DNA of 39,643 bases, from NCBI GenBank assembly GCA_029555965.1, contig JAKQHY010000140.1:1-39643 (forward strand), in the 5' to 3' direction. The stretch comes from Chloroflexota bacterium (GTDB taxonomy: Bacteria; Chloroflexota; Anaerolineae; B4-G1; SLSP01). Position 1 is the first letter of the stretch, and every line of letters starts with the position of its first letter. This document shows positions 26,076-34,133 of the stretch, in pieces. The position numbers were made by a program, and so were the translations under genes. The notes under the pieces are model-generated. The model made no database searches. It had not been told where the DNA came from and saw only the letters and a list, made by a program, of their open reading frames with translations.

Positions 26076-27538
26076 GGATGGCCTAATCCCAACCCTTCCC
26101 ACAGCGCGTCCACCCGCGCCTGGACTTCCGGCGACATCCGCGCCACTTCCGGCCACCCACGCGAGTAGCCTTCTTCCGGCCACTTGGCGGTGGCGTCAAT
26201 CCCGATTTTGCCCCCAAAGGAGTGCTGGTAACTGGCGTGATCCAGGTGATCCACCGGCCCTTCGGCGATCAGCACGTCCCGCGCCCAATCTACGTTGCCC
26301 AACGCCTGCCACGCCGCCTCGGTGGGATTCTGCACGTCCACCCACGCATCCACCACCACGATACCCTTTGCCAGACTGAGCAGCGCGAGTCCCCACAGGC
26401 CGTGGATGACCTTGCGGGCGTGGCCGGGGAAGCGTTTCTGGATGCTCACCAGCACCAGGTTGTGGAAGACGCCTGGCGCGGGCATCGCAAAATCCACCAC
26501 CTCCGGCAAGAAAAGGCGCAGCAACGGCAGAAACAGTCGCTCCGTCGCCTTGCCCATCCAATAATCCTCCATCGGCGGCGGGCCGACAACGGTAGCCGGG
26601 TAAATGGGATCGCGCCGCCGCGTCACCGCCGTAACGTGGAACGCCGGGAACAGCTCGACCGGAGTGTAATAGCCGGTGTGATCGCCAAACGGGCCTTCCG
26701 GGCGCTGGTCATCCAGGTCTACGTAGCCCTCGATGACCACCTCCGCGTCGGCGGGCACGCTCAACGGCTGCGTGACGCACGCCACCAATGGAACCGGCTT
26801 CCCGCGCAGCCACCCGGCCAGCAGATACTCGTCTATATCCGGGGGCAGCGGCGCCGACGCGCACCAAATGCACGCCGGATCGCCCCCCAGCACCACCGCC
26901 GCCGGTAGCTGCGAGCCATCCCGCTTCACCCGCTCGTGCTCCGCGCCGCCCTTGTGCCGCTGCCAGTGGACTAACAACGTGCGGCTGTCCACCTTTTGCA
27001 GGCGATACATTCCCACGTTGCGCACGCCCGTCTCCGGGTGCTGCGTCACGACCTGCGGCAGGGTGATGAACGGCCCGCCATCTTTGGGCCAGCAGGTGAG
27101 GATAGGGAGGAAATCTAACGAGGGGTTGGCCGTCTCAATAACTTCTTGGACAGGCGCGCGCTTGACCTTGTGGGGACGGACGCCCGCCGCCCGCAGCGCG
27201 TCCACGAGGCTCAGCGCCCGGCCGGCTGCCGCCCCCATGCTACGCGGCATCCGCAAATCCACCAACCGCGCCAGGTTGCGATTCAGGGCTTCCAACTCGT
27301 CCACGTGAAGCGCCCACGCCATCCGCTGCGCGTTACCGAACATATTGATCAGTACCGGCAGGTCATAGCCGCGCACCCGTTCAAAGAGCAGCGCGGGATT
27401 GCGGATCGCCTGCCCCTGGCTCACGCGCCGGACGATCTCGGTGATTTCCAGCGCGGGCGACACGGGCGTCGTCACGCGCAGCAATTCGCCTCGGCGTTCC
27501 AGGAGAGTTACAAAATCGCGCAGGCCATTACCGCCCAT
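26072..27538 (-). CDS. UbiD-family (prFMN-dependent) decarboxylase
   Basis: Start ATG 27538 ([22 protein letters not shown]) matches the usual UbiD N-terminus and gives 488 residues, close to the roughly 490 of E. coli UbiD. Conserved family blocks are visible: FERVRGYDLPVLINMFGN, KDGGPFITLPQVVT, RTLLVHWQRHKGGA, EGPFGDHTGYYTPVE, FHVTAVTRRRDPIYPATVVG and PPMEDYWMGKATERLFLP. Known members decarboxylate aromatic or alpha,beta-unsaturated acids, including steps in ubiquinone and menaquinone synthesis, and need prenylated FMN made by UbiX. No ubiX is in the window. It overlaps the small membrane-protein gene by 11 bases and the downstream kinase by four. Confidence 0.92.
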   Translation of the reverse strand: MGGNGLRDFVTLLERRGELLRVTTPVSPALEITEIVRRVSQGQAIRNPALLFERVRGYDLPVLINMFGNAQRMAWALHVDELEALNRNLARLVDLRMPRSMGAAAGRALSLVDALRAAGVRPHKVKRAPVQEVIETANPSLDFLPILTCWPKDGGPFITLPQVVTQHPETGVRNVGMYRLQKVDSRTLLVHWQRHKGGAEHERVKRDGSQLPAAVVLGGDPACIWCASAPLPPDIDEYLLAGWLRGKPVPLVACVTQPLSVPADAEVVIEGYVDLDDQRPEGPFGDHTGYYTPVELFPAFHVTAVTRRRDPIYPATVVGPPPMEDYWMGKATERLFLPLLRLFLPEVVDFAMPAPGVFHNLVLVSIQKRFPGHARKVIHGLWGLALLSLAKGIVVVDAWVDVQNPTEAAWQALGNVDWARDVLIAEGPVDHLDHASYQHSFGGKIGIDATAKWPEEGYSRGWPEVARMSPEVQARVDALWEGLGLGHP

Positions 27539-27998
27539 CCGTTCCCATCCATTCCGTCTGTTGAGGCTGTTTTTCGTGGGCCAGCCAGACGACGACCAGG
27601 ACAAACAGCCCACTCAACAGCGCGTCTCGCCCCCAGAGGTGGCGGGCGTAGTCGGCGCGATAGGCGCTCAGGCGCAGCGCCCATAGCGCGGCTTGATAGG
27701 ACAGCGCCAGTGGCAGCGCGCCGCGCGCCATGCGGCGTTGCCAGGTCCACGCCGCGCCAAACAGAAAGGCCGCCCCCCACATCGTGTAAAACCCGATCAG
27801 GGCTGGCAAAGGCGCCGCGAGCGGGTAGGCTGTCAAGGTCTCGATCAACCGATAGGCCGTCCCCGCGCGAAATAGATTGGCTATCCCGAACAACAGCCAG
27901 AATAAGGCTAAGCCCTGCCACTTTTTGAACATAAGCCGTGCTATGCCACTGTATGTTTCACGCATCGCAAATGCGACGTTTTCCTGGAATCGCCTCAA
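27528..27998 (-). CDS. Small four-helix membrane protein of unknown function
   Basis: Up to 156 residues with about four hydrophobic helices and many Trp, Tyr and Arg residues at helix ends. No family is recognised. The start is uncertain. TTG 27998 overlaps the response-regulator stop in a TTGA arrangement, while ATG 27932 ([14 protein letters not shown]) begins right at the first helix; neither has a clear ribosome-binding site. Its tight coupling to both neighbours says it belongs to the signalling and decarboxylase operon. A role in the prenyl or quinone branch is conceivable but not shown. Confidence 0.75.
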   Translation of the reverse strand: MRRFQENVAFAMRETYSGIARLMFKKWQGLALFWLLFGIANLFRAGTAYRLIETLTAYPLAAPLPALIGFYTMWGAAFLFGAAWTWQRRMARGALPLALSYQAALWALRLSAYRADYARHLWGRDALLSGLFVLVVVWLAHEKQPQQTEWMGTDGR

Positions 27999-28657
27999 CT
28001 CAGTTCTTTCAGGAACTCCCCCAAATTGTGGCGGACGGCGTAGGCGGCGGCTTCGGCGCGGTTGGTCAGGCCCAGCTTGGAGAGAATGCTGCTGACGTAG
28101 TTGCGCACGGTGCCTTCGCCCAGGAAGAGGGCCTTGGCAATTTCTTTATTGGTGTGGCCCTCGGAGACCAGCCCCAGGACGCGCAACTCTTGCTCGGTCA
28201 GGTCGGCGAAGGCGGCGGCCTGCTCCTGGCGCGTCGCCTGGCGGACGCGGGCCAGCACCCGCTGCGTCACCGCCGGATCGAGCAGCGCCTCACCCTGCCC
28301 CACGCGCCGGATCGCGCGCACCAGGTCGTCGCCGCCGCCCTGTTTGAGCACGTAGCCCGCCGCGCCCGCGCTGATGGCGTCGAAGAGCATTTCGTCCTCG
28401 GCATACGACGTGAGCATAATCACCTTGACGGCCGGCAACTGCGCCTTGATTTCCTTACAAGCGTCAATGCCATTTTTGCCCGGCATACGAATGTCCATTA
28501 CCACCACATCGGGGTGCTGCTGCACAGACTTCTCGATGGCTTCTTGGGCTGACGTTGCCTCATCTACCACCAAAATATCCGCCTGATTGCTCAACAACGT
28601 GCGCAGTCCCAGCCGCACCACCTCGTGATCATCCACAATTAAAACTCTTAGCGCCAT
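27995..28657 (-). CDS. NarL/FixJ (LuxR-type) response regulator
   Basis: The 220-residue protein has an intact receiver domain, with acidic pair Asp9-Asp10, phosphoacceptor Asp55 in [10 protein letters not shown], Thr83 in LTSY and Lys105 in VLK. A linker follows, then a LuxR-type helix-turn-helix ([39 protein letters not shown]). It resembles the DevR/DosR and LiaR branch. The kinase gene directly upstream is of the HisKA_3 type that pairs with NarL regulators, so the two form a two-component system. The 99-bp gap between them holds a heptamer inverted-repeat array. GAGGA upstream of the ATG supports the start. Confidence 0.95.
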   Translation of the reverse strand: MALRVLIVDDHEVVRLGLRTLLSNQADILVVDEATSAQEAIEKSVQQHPDVVVMDIRMPGKNGIDACKEIKAQLPAVKVIMLTSYAEDEMLFDAISAGAAGYVLKQGGGDDLVRAIRRVGQGEALLDPAVTQRVLARVRQATRQEQAAAFADLTEQELRVLGLVSEGHTNKEIAKALFLGEGTVRNYVSSILSKLGLTNRAEAAAYAVRHNLGEFLKELS

Positions 28658-28679
28658 AATCCATCCTCATCTTTCAGTA

Positions 28680-28757
28680 GTAATGAGAAATGAGTAAAGG
28701 GAAATGAGTAACTTGCGATACCGCATAACTCATTTCTTATTTCTCATTTCTGGTTTC
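28680..28757. repeat. Heptanucleotide repeat array with inverted arms between kinase and regulator
   Basis: Units of seven bases run GTAATGA, GAAATGA, GTAAAGG, GAAATGA on the left (28680-28707) and TCATTTC, TTATTTC, TCATTTC, TGGTTTC on the right (28730-28757). The right arm is roughly the inverse of the left, so the transcript could fold into a long imperfect hairpin between two cotranscribed genes. The last unit runs into the kinase stop codon. Confidence 0.75.
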
Positions 28758-30106
28758 TAATAGGGCACACTCAAATGCAATGTAACGCCTGCGCCGGGCG
28801 CACTTTCGATGCGTAGGGCGCCATCCAACAGGCGCGCGCGCTCGCGGATGTTGCGCAGGCCATACCCCTTGCTGACCAGCAAGGTTTCCATGCCAATGCC
28901 ATCATCGGAAATGGTGATTTCCAGGGTCTCCGCGGTGTATTCCAACGCGACGCACACCCATTGCGCGCGCGCGTGCCGCGCCGTATTCGCCAGGGCCTCC
29001 CGCACTATTTGGAAGATGTGCCGCCGGCGTTCCACCGAGGTGATTTCAACTGGATTGCCCTCAACCCGTACTTCGGTTTCCAGGAGGGTGTTGATGCGGA
29101 AGTCCCGCAGCAGGCGTTCGATCCCGGAGCGCAAATCGTCATCCGGCATATCGCTGCGCAGATCGAAGATGTAGCGGCGGATATCCTGGATCGTTTCGTT
29201 CAAATTGTCCATCACCCGTCCCAACTGCGCCTGGGCGCGCACCGGATCGTTGGGGATCACTGGCAGCACGCTCTCCAGCAGCAGCCCGGAAGCATAGATG
29301 GATTGAATGATGCCATCGTGCAGTTCGCGCCCGATGCGCTCTCGGTCGGTAGCCAGCGTTTGCAGCCGTTCCACGCCCTCGATCCACTGTTCAATGGCGA
29401 CCTGAATGGTGGTCAGGGTGCGCGTCAGGCCCACTGCCAGACCGGTTCCCACTGCCGCCCACAGCCATTCGGGGGTCAGCCACGCGAGCCAGCCGCTGTT
29501 CCCGCGCGCCGTCGAGAAGAAGGGCGTTGCCGGGGCCAGCAGCCCATTGAGCACGCCGAACAATACGACCATGATCTCGATCAGCCGCAGATACCGGTGA
29601 ATGCGGCGGCGCGTTTCCAGTTGAATCGCCTGATAGCCCTGCCGGTAAAGGCCCACGGCGGTTAAGAGGCTGCCGGGTAACGCCAACCCATAGCGCACCC
29701 AACTTTGCGCCATTGCTGTCACCCCTGTCAGATCCGGCGCGGCCCAGGCAACGGCCAACCCATAGGGGACTGCCCAGAGCAAGTTCGTCCAGAGGGGCAG
29801 GCGTTTCACACGAGCCGTCTCTTCATCAGGGAGCAGCATCTGGCAGCCGAAGGCCAGCAAAAAGGCATATCCCACGGCCTGGAGTGGGGGGAGCGCCCAG
29901 AAGGGCAGCAAGGGACTCTCTCTGCCTAAACTTAATAGATCGTGCCAGGCCAGCAGCGCCTCAAAAAAAGCGAAGATACTCAACCACGAGAGTCGGCGGG
30001 CTAACAAAATCCGGCGACTGCGCGAGTGCAAAAAAATAATGGCCAGCCCCAGGGTGAAGAAGGCCAGTCCATGGAAAAAGTATCCCAGGGTAATCCAAAG
30101 TGTCAT
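28757..30106 (-). CDS. NarL-type sensor histidine kinase (HisKA_3) with multi-helix membrane domain
   Basis: The product is about 449 residues, with seven or so hydrophobic N-terminal helices (1-230). A dimerisation/phosphoacceptor segment RERIGRELHDGIIQSIYASGLLLE follows, with His263, and then a HATPase_c domain (IVREALANTARHARA, ISDDGIGM, GYGLRNIRERA). This is the class that pairs with NarL/FixJ regulators, one of which is the next gene. ATG 30106 is chosen; a GTG codon directly before it at 30109 is possible, and neither has a strong ribosome-binding site. A promoter lies at 30228-30256, leaving a leader of about 115 bases with a palindrome. The signal is unknown. Confidence 0.93.
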   Translation of the reverse strand: MTLWITLGYFFHGLAFFTLGLAIIFLHSRSRRILLARRLSWLSIFAFFEALLAWHDLLSLGRESPLLPFWALPPLQAVGYAFLLAFGCQMLLPDEETARVKRLPLWTNLLWAVPYGLAVAWAAPDLTGVTAMAQSWVRYGLALPGSLLTAVGLYRQGYQAIQLETRRRIHRYLRLIEIMVVLFGVLNGLLAPATPFFSTARGNSGWLAWLTPEWLWAAVGTGLAVGLTRTLTTIQVAIEQWIEGVERLQTLATDRERIGRELHDGIIQSIYASGLLLESVLPVIPNDPVRAQAQLGRVMDNLNETIQDIRRYIFDLRSDMPDDDLRSGIERLLRDFRINTLLETEVRVEGNPVEITSVERRRHIFQIVREALANTARHARAQWVCVALEYTAETLEITISDDGIGMETLLVSKGYGLRNIRERARLLDGALRIESAPGAGVTLHLSVPY

Positions 30107-30133
30107 CACTTGATTACTTGTCCGACGTTAACG

Positions 30134-30166
30134 CCGTTTCATTAAGAACTGTTCTGCACGAAACGG
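30134..30166 (-). promoter_or_regulatory. Palindrome in the leader of the kinase operon
   Basis: CCGTTTC (30134-30140) and GAAACGG (30160-30166) enclose a perfect GAAC-T-GTTC palindrome (30146-30154). It lies between the promoter and the start codon of the kinase gene and could be an operator for the operon's own regulator or a leader hairpin. Confidence 0.35.
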
Positions 30167-30227
30167 GAAACGTGATGCGCTTATTCCTTTAGCCCTCGCG
30201 TTTGCCGCTTCACTCAATTTTAATGAA

Positions 30228-30256
30228 AGTATACCACATGACCGAGCGCGCATCAA
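30228..30256 (-). promoter_or_regulatory. Candidate promoter of the kinase/regulator/UbiD operon
   Basis: On the minus strand TTGATG (256-251) and TATACT (233-228) are 17 bases apart. It is divergent from the rarA promoter, with about 36 bases between the two -35 boxes. Confidence 0.55.
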
Positions 30257-30291
30257 ACAATGGCGCTGTTGCCCCTGGTCAGATGGTCAGC

Positions 30292-30319
30292 TTGCCTCGT
30301 TTTATGTCCCGACTATACT
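30292..30319 (+). promoter_or_regulatory. Promoter of rarA
   Basis: TTGCCT (30292-30297) and TATACT (30314-30319) are 16 bases apart, and AAGGAG follows at 30327-30332. The leader would be very short, roughly 20 bases. Confidence 0.65.
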
Positions 30320-30344
30320 TACAGGCAAGGAGTTGCGCATTTCT

Positions 30345-31664
30345 ATGGACTTGTTTGAGCACAGTCGGCAGGAGCAAATACGCCGGGAGGCGCCGTTGGC
30401 CGCGCGCATGCGCCCCCGCACGTTGGATGAGTTTATCGGACAGGAGCAGATTATCGGCGAGGGGCGTCTGTTGCGCCGCGCCATTATCAGCGACCGTCTC
30501 TTTTCCTCCATCATCTTTTGGGGGCCGCCGGGGGTGGGGAAAACCACCCTGGCCGCCGTCATTGCGCAGACCACGCAGGCGCGCTTCGAGACGCTGAACG
30601 CGGTGTTGGATGGCGTCGCCGACCTGCGGAAGCTGGTGCAGGCCGCCACCGAGCGCCGCGCGATGTACGGCACGCGCACGATTCTGATGGTGGACGAAAT
30701 TCACCGCTGGAACAAGGCGCAGCAAGATGGCTTGCTGCCCGTCGTCGAAGATGGCACCGTCACTCTGATCGGCGCCACCACCGAAAACCCGTTCTTCTCC
30801 ATCATCGGCCCGCTGCTCAGCCGTTCGCGCCTCTTCCGCTTTGAGACGCTCACCGTGCCGCAGATCACGGAGATGCTCCGCCGTGCGCTGGCCGACCCGG
30901 AGCGCGGTTACGGTCAGCGCGCCGTGCAGGCCGACGAAGACGCGCTGGCGCACCTCGCCGACCTGGCCGATGGCGACGTGCGCACCGCCCTCAATGCGCT
31001 GGAACTGGCGGTGGAGTCCACCCCACCGGACGCTGACGGCGTCTGCCGCGTCACCCTCGCCGTCGCTGAAGAATCCATCCAGCGGCGGGCCATGCAGTAC
31101 GACAAATCCGGGGACGAACACTACAACACCATCAGCGCGTTCATCAAGTCCATCCGGGGCACCGACCCGGACGCCGCGCTCTATTATCTGGCGAAGATGG
31201 TGGCCGCCGGCGAAGACCCCCGCTTCATCTTCCGCCGCCTGCTCATCGCCGCTGCCGAGGACGTGGGGCTGGCGTCGCCGATGGCGATTGTGGTGGTGTT
31301 GGCCTGCGCGCAGGCGTTCGAGTGGGTGGGGATGCCTGAAGGCCAGTTTCACCTGGCCGAGGCGACGTTGTATCTGGCGACTTCGGCTAAGTCGAACAGT
31401 ACGGGCGCGTACTGGGAGGCGCTGCGCTATCTCGAAGAACACGGCTACGAACCGCCGCCGCTCTACTTGCGGGATAAGAACACGCTGCTCAAGGGCGAAG
31501 CCGCCTCCGGCCCCGCCTACCAATATCCTCACGACTACCCCGGCGGTTGGGTCGCCCAGCGGTATCTGCCCGATGGCGTCCCCGGCGGGTGGTATCGTCC
31601 CAGGGGATATGGCTACGAACAACGCATCGTGGAATTTCTGAGTAAACATCAGGAAAAGAAGTGA
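30345..31664 (+). CDS. rarA: Replication-associated recombination protein A (RarA/MgsA) AAA+ ATPase
   Basis: ATG 30345 (MDLFEHSRQEQ) is the likely start, 12 bases after AAGGAG; the TTG at 30333 directly abuts that site and is an unlikely start. The 439-residue protein carries the RarA hallmarks: ARMRPRTLDEFIGQEQI, Walker A GPPGVGKTT (60-68), Walker B ILMVDEIH (113-120) with the RWNKAQQDGLLP continuation, sensor IGATTENPFF, LSRSRLFRF and the C-terminal MgsA domain with DKSGDEHYNTISAFIKSIRG and YPHDYPGGW. RarA acts at stalled replication forks and assembles as a tetramer. Four plus-strand genes follow closely. Confidence 0.96.
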   Translation: MDLFEHSRQEQIRREAPLAARMRPRTLDEFIGQEQIIGEGRLLRRAIISDRLFSSIIFWGPPGVGKTTLAAVIAQTTQARFETLNAVLDGVADLRKLVQAATERRAMYGTRTILMVDEIHRWNKAQQDGLLPVVEDGTVTLIGATTENPFFSIIGPLLSRSRLFRFETLTVPQITEMLRRALADPERGYGQRAVQADEDALAHLADLADGDVRTALNALELAVESTPPDADGVCRVTLAVAEESIQRRAMQYDKSGDEHYNTISAFIKSIRGTDPDAALYYLAKMVAAGEDPRFIFRRLLIAAAEDVGLASPMAIVVVLACAQAFEWVGMPEGQFHLAEATLYLATSAKSNSTGAYWEALRYLEEHGYEPPPLYLRDKNTLLKGEAASGPAYQYPHDYPGGWVAQRYLPDGVPGGWYRPRGYGYEQRIVEFLSKHQEKK

Positions 31665-31697
31665 TACAATAGAAGAAATCTTTGGTGGAGAGAGTGA

Positions 31698-32201
31698 ATG
31701 AGCGACCCTATTACTGACTATGCCGCGCACCTGTTGCGGACTTCGGAACACATCGTTATCCCCCTGGAAAAATTGTATCAAACCTTCGTTGCTGAAGGAT
31801 GGATGTCCCAGATAGACTTTGAAATGTTTGAAAGTTTGCTTGCTGATGATGGGCGCTTTGACTTGTTGGAGGGGCTTAGCGACATCGAGACCCTCCGCCC
31901 GGCATTGTTGGTCGAGTTGGAGATACAGGGCTTGCTGGTGGGGCCGCTGGTGATGTTGCGGGAGCGCGCCTTTCCGCCAGAGGCGGTTATGTTGGATATC
32001 CTGAACTATCTGGAAGCCATGAACCGTACCCTGGAAACGGCATGGCACGAACATTCGGCCCATGAGATGGAAGATGAATCTGAAATCTTAAACCTGTTGA
32101 TGATGGGGGATATGCTTGAGCGTGAACTCAAGCAAACCCTCCATCTAGAACTTTTCTCCGAAGACAACCTCCGGGAAAATGGTGAAGTGGATAATCTCTA
32201 A
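31698..32201 (+). CDS. Acidic protein of unknown function
   Basis: A 167-residue soluble protein that I do not recognise. It is strongly acidic and predicted helical, with two Met/Glu/Leu-rich stretches at the end (DESEILNLLMMGDMLERELKQTLHLELFSEDN). GGAGAGA upstream of the ATG is a fair ribosome-binding site, and codon use matches its neighbours. It starts 33 bases after rarA and is probably cotranscribed. The N-terminal part (HLLRTSEHIVIPLEKLYQTF, FEMFESLLADDGRFDLLEGL) has the look of a winged-helix or HARE-type helical domain, but this is only an impression. Confidence 0.85.
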   Translation: MSDPITDYAAHLLRTSEHIVIPLEKLYQTFVAEGWMSQIDFEMFESLLADDGRFDLLEGLSDIETLRPALLVELEIQGLLVGPLVMLRERAFPPEAVMLDILNYLEAMNRTLETAWHEHSAHEMEDESEILNLLMMGDMLERELKQTLHLELFSEDNLRENGEVDNL

Positions 32202-32256
32202 CGCCGACCGGCAGAATACGCTATCAGGTCTGACAAGAGGAGTAAAACGATCGGCC

Positions 32257-33039
32257 ATGAAACGTTGGTGGATTCTCGTCATAGTGCTGATGTGGATAAG
32301 CGCCTGCGATTCCAATTCAAGCGCCATTACTCGTATTCAGGAAAGCGGCGTGCTGCGGGTGGCGATGGATCCCAGCCTGGCGCCGTTTGAATTTGTGGAC
32401 AGTGCGGGGAACCCTGCCGGCTTCGACGTGGACCTGGCGCGGCAAATCGGCGAACGCTTGGGGGTGGATGTCCACTTTGTCACCACCGGTTACGATGGGC
32501 TGTATGACACCTTGACCGTTGGGAATGCCGATATCATCATTTCGGCGCTGTACCCTGATCCCAACCGCACCCAATCGTTTGCTTTCAGCCCCCCTTATCT
32601 ACAGGCCGGCGAGATACTCGTGGTGCGGCAGGATTCCACCATCAACGGCGTTGTAGACCTGGCTGGCAAGCAAGTCATTGTCGTTTACGGCACCCAGGCG
32701 CATATGTTGGCGCAGCAGTGGCAGCGGACCCTCACCCCGCCGCCGGAATTGCTGCCCGGTGATGCTCCAGAAACCATCCTGGGCGTGCTGGCCGCCGGTT
32801 ACGCCGACGCCGTTTTAATTGACAATATCTCTGCGCAAATTCATCTGCGGAATATCTCGGGGTTGCGAATCATCGGCTCCCCGGTCGAGGATGCGCCCTA
32901 TGTCATTGCCGCGCGGATGAAAGACCGCGATCTCATCGAAAATATCGGCGCTATCCTCGCCGAAATGCACTCCGATGGCACGATGGATGCCTTGCTTGAA
33001 CGCTGGCTGGTGGAGTCCTACCCCCAGACGCGGCCCTAA
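32257..33039 (+). CDS. Solute-binding lipoprotein, family 3 (amino-acid type)
   Basis: ATG 32257 starts a lipoprotein signal peptide (MKRWWILVIVLMWISAC) with Cys17 as the lipidation site. An AAGAGGAG site lies at 32235-32242, 14 bases upstream, which is long. The 260-residue mature fold is SBP_bac_3: the opening GVLRVAMDPSLAPFEFVD, GFDVDLARQIGERLGVDVHFV, DGLYDTLTVGNADIIIS, the YGTQ hinge and the late LIENIGAILAEMHSDGTMDALLERW. Such proteins bind polar amino acids or related small molecules. No ABC permease or ATPase gene is next to it, so it may serve a distant transporter or act as a sensor. Confidence 0.92.
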   Translation: MKRWWILVIVLMWISACDSNSSAITRIQESGVLRVAMDPSLAPFEFVDSAGNPAGFDVDLARQIGERLGVDVHFVTTGYDGLYDTLTVGNADIIISALYPDPNRTQSFAFSPPYLQAGEILVVRQDSTINGVVDLAGKQVIVVYGTQAHMLAQQWQRTLTPPPELLPGDAPETILGVLAAGYADAVLIDNISAQIHLRNISGLRIIGSPVEDAPYVIAARMKDRDLIENIGAILAEMHSDGTMDALLERWLVESYPQTRP

Positions 33040-33113
33040 AACGTAAACCATGGTGCTTTACGTTCTATAACGCTACAAAGCAAAGTTCTCGATGATGACT
33101 TGCGAGGCGTTTA

Positions 33114-33380
33114 ATGCCAGAGAATACCGAAGAACAATTTCGCCCTGAATGTCTGCGTTGCCACTCACCCATGGAATTCTTGGGCAGACGCTCTTATCAG
33201 ACAAGCCGCGCGGTTATGCCCGATTCCTTCCTGCTTTACCGCTGTCCTACGTGTGGCAAAGTGGAATTCTTTGAGTTCATCGTTGACGACATCCAATGCC
33301 TAGAGTGTGGCGCGCTGATCAAGGCCGGTCAGAATGTCTGTCCTGAGTGTGGCTGGACTTGGGAGAACGAGACAGCATAG
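33114..33380 (+). CDS. Small protein with four CxxC zinc-knuckle pairs
   Basis: The 88-residue protein has CxxC pairs at 13/16, 44/47, 62/65 and 76/79, enough for two zinc ribbons. The last, QCLECGALIKAGQNVCPECGWTW, is a typical zinc-ribbon hairpin. The middle part, YRCPTCGKVEFFE, resembles nucleic-acid-binding ribbons. GAGGCG precedes the ATG. No other domain is present. It lies 42 bases before upp. Function unknown; RNA or DNA binding, or protein contact, are options. Confidence 0.88.
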   Translation: MPENTEEQFRPECLRCHSPMEFLGRRSYQTSRAVMPDSFLLYRCPTCGKVEFFEFIVDDIQCLECGALIKAGQNVCPECGWTWENETA

Positions 33381-33422
33381 TTGAATTGCACCCATCTTTG
33401 AAAAAGGAGTTATCCCAGACCT

Positions 33423-34049
33423 ATGGCAAAAGTCGTTATTTCCAATCATCCCTTAGTGAAACACAAACTCTCTCACCTCCGCAGAACCGATACCGATCCC
33501 AAGAAATTCCGCGAGCTGATCCGCGAGATCACCCTGCTGCTGGCCTATGAAGCCACCCAAGACCTGCTTGTCGAACCGGTGGGCGTGACGACCCCTCTGA
33601 CCACCACCACCGGCTACAAACTCAAAGAACCCATTGGCCTCATCCCCATCTTGCGCTCCGGCCTGGGGATGGTGGAGGGTATCTGGGAGATGATTCCCTC
33701 GGCGGAAGTCTGGCACATCGGCTTGTTCCGCGATGAACAGACCCTGCGCCCGGTGGCCTACTACAACCGCCTGCCCATCGCGCCCACCGTCTCCGTCTGC
33801 CTGATCCTTGACCCGATGCTGGCGACCGGCGGCTCCGCCGTCAAAACCGTCGAAATCCTGAAAGACTGGGGCGCGCGCCGCATCAAGTTTATGGGCCTGA
33901 TCGCTGCGCCGGAAGGCATCGCCCATCTGAGCCAGTCTCATCCCGATGTGGACATCCACGTCGCCGCCGTGGACGAGCGCCTCAACGAGCTGGGCTACAT
34001 CGTCCCCGGCTTGGGCGACGCCGGCGACCGCCAGTTCGGCACCGGCTAA
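33423..34049 (+). CDS. upp: Uracil phosphoribosyltransferase
   Basis: The 208-residue length equals that of the standard enzyme, which makes UMP from uracil and PRPP in pyrimidine salvage. The N-terminus [47 protein letters not shown], the PRPP loop [16 protein letters not shown] and the C-terminal [14 protein letters not shown] are all family signatures. AAGGAG is at 33404-33409, 13 bases before the ATG. A large hairpin follows the stop codon. It is co-oriented with the zinc-ribbon gene. Confidence 0.97.
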   Translation: MAKVVISNHPLVKHKLSHLRRTDTDPKKFRELIREITLLLAYEATQDLLVEPVGVTTPLTTTTGYKLKEPIGLIPILRSGLGMVEGIWEMIPSAEVWHIGLFRDEQTLRPVAYYNRLPIAPTVSVCLILDPMLATGGSAVKTVEILKDWGARRIKFMGLIAAPEGIAHLSQSHPDVDIHVAAVDERLNELGYIVPGLGDAGDRQFGTG

Positions 34050-34067
34050 CCGTTACACCGTTTTTTG

Positions 34068-34119
34068 TCTCAACGGATTCTAACGGATTTTTCCGTTAAA
34101 TCCGTTGAATCCGTTGAGA
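34068..34119 (+). terminator. Long hairpin after upp
   Basis: Arms of about 22 bases (34068-34090 and 34098-34119) pair fully except for one bulged T, with a 7-base loop. They are built from two AACGGATT units. It lies 18 bases after the upp stop. There is no T-run beyond it (GAAAGCTCC follows), but the stem is very strong. The same core sequence makes the DUF3048 terminator at 19386-19426. Confidence 0.6.
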
Positions 34120-34133
34120 AAGCTCCTCCATTG

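Noticed and set aside
26076..26183. 36-residue N-terminal extension of the 7TM kinase
   Set aside because: It lies inside the ubiD-like gene in another frame and is Gly/Ala/Arg-rich; the ATG at 26075 overlaps the ubiD-like stop, as is usual in this operon.
30279..32063. 594-codon frame antisense to rarA and the next gene
   Set aside because: It is the mirror of two well-supported genes in high-GC DNA. The peptide is rich in His, Arg and Gln with no domain, and it crosses the rarA promoter.
34065..34133. N-terminal extension of the WecA/TagO-type gene (MSQRILTDFSVKSVESVEK)
   Set aside because: The extension is translated from the hairpin after upp; the ATG at 34134 directly precedes the first membrane helix.
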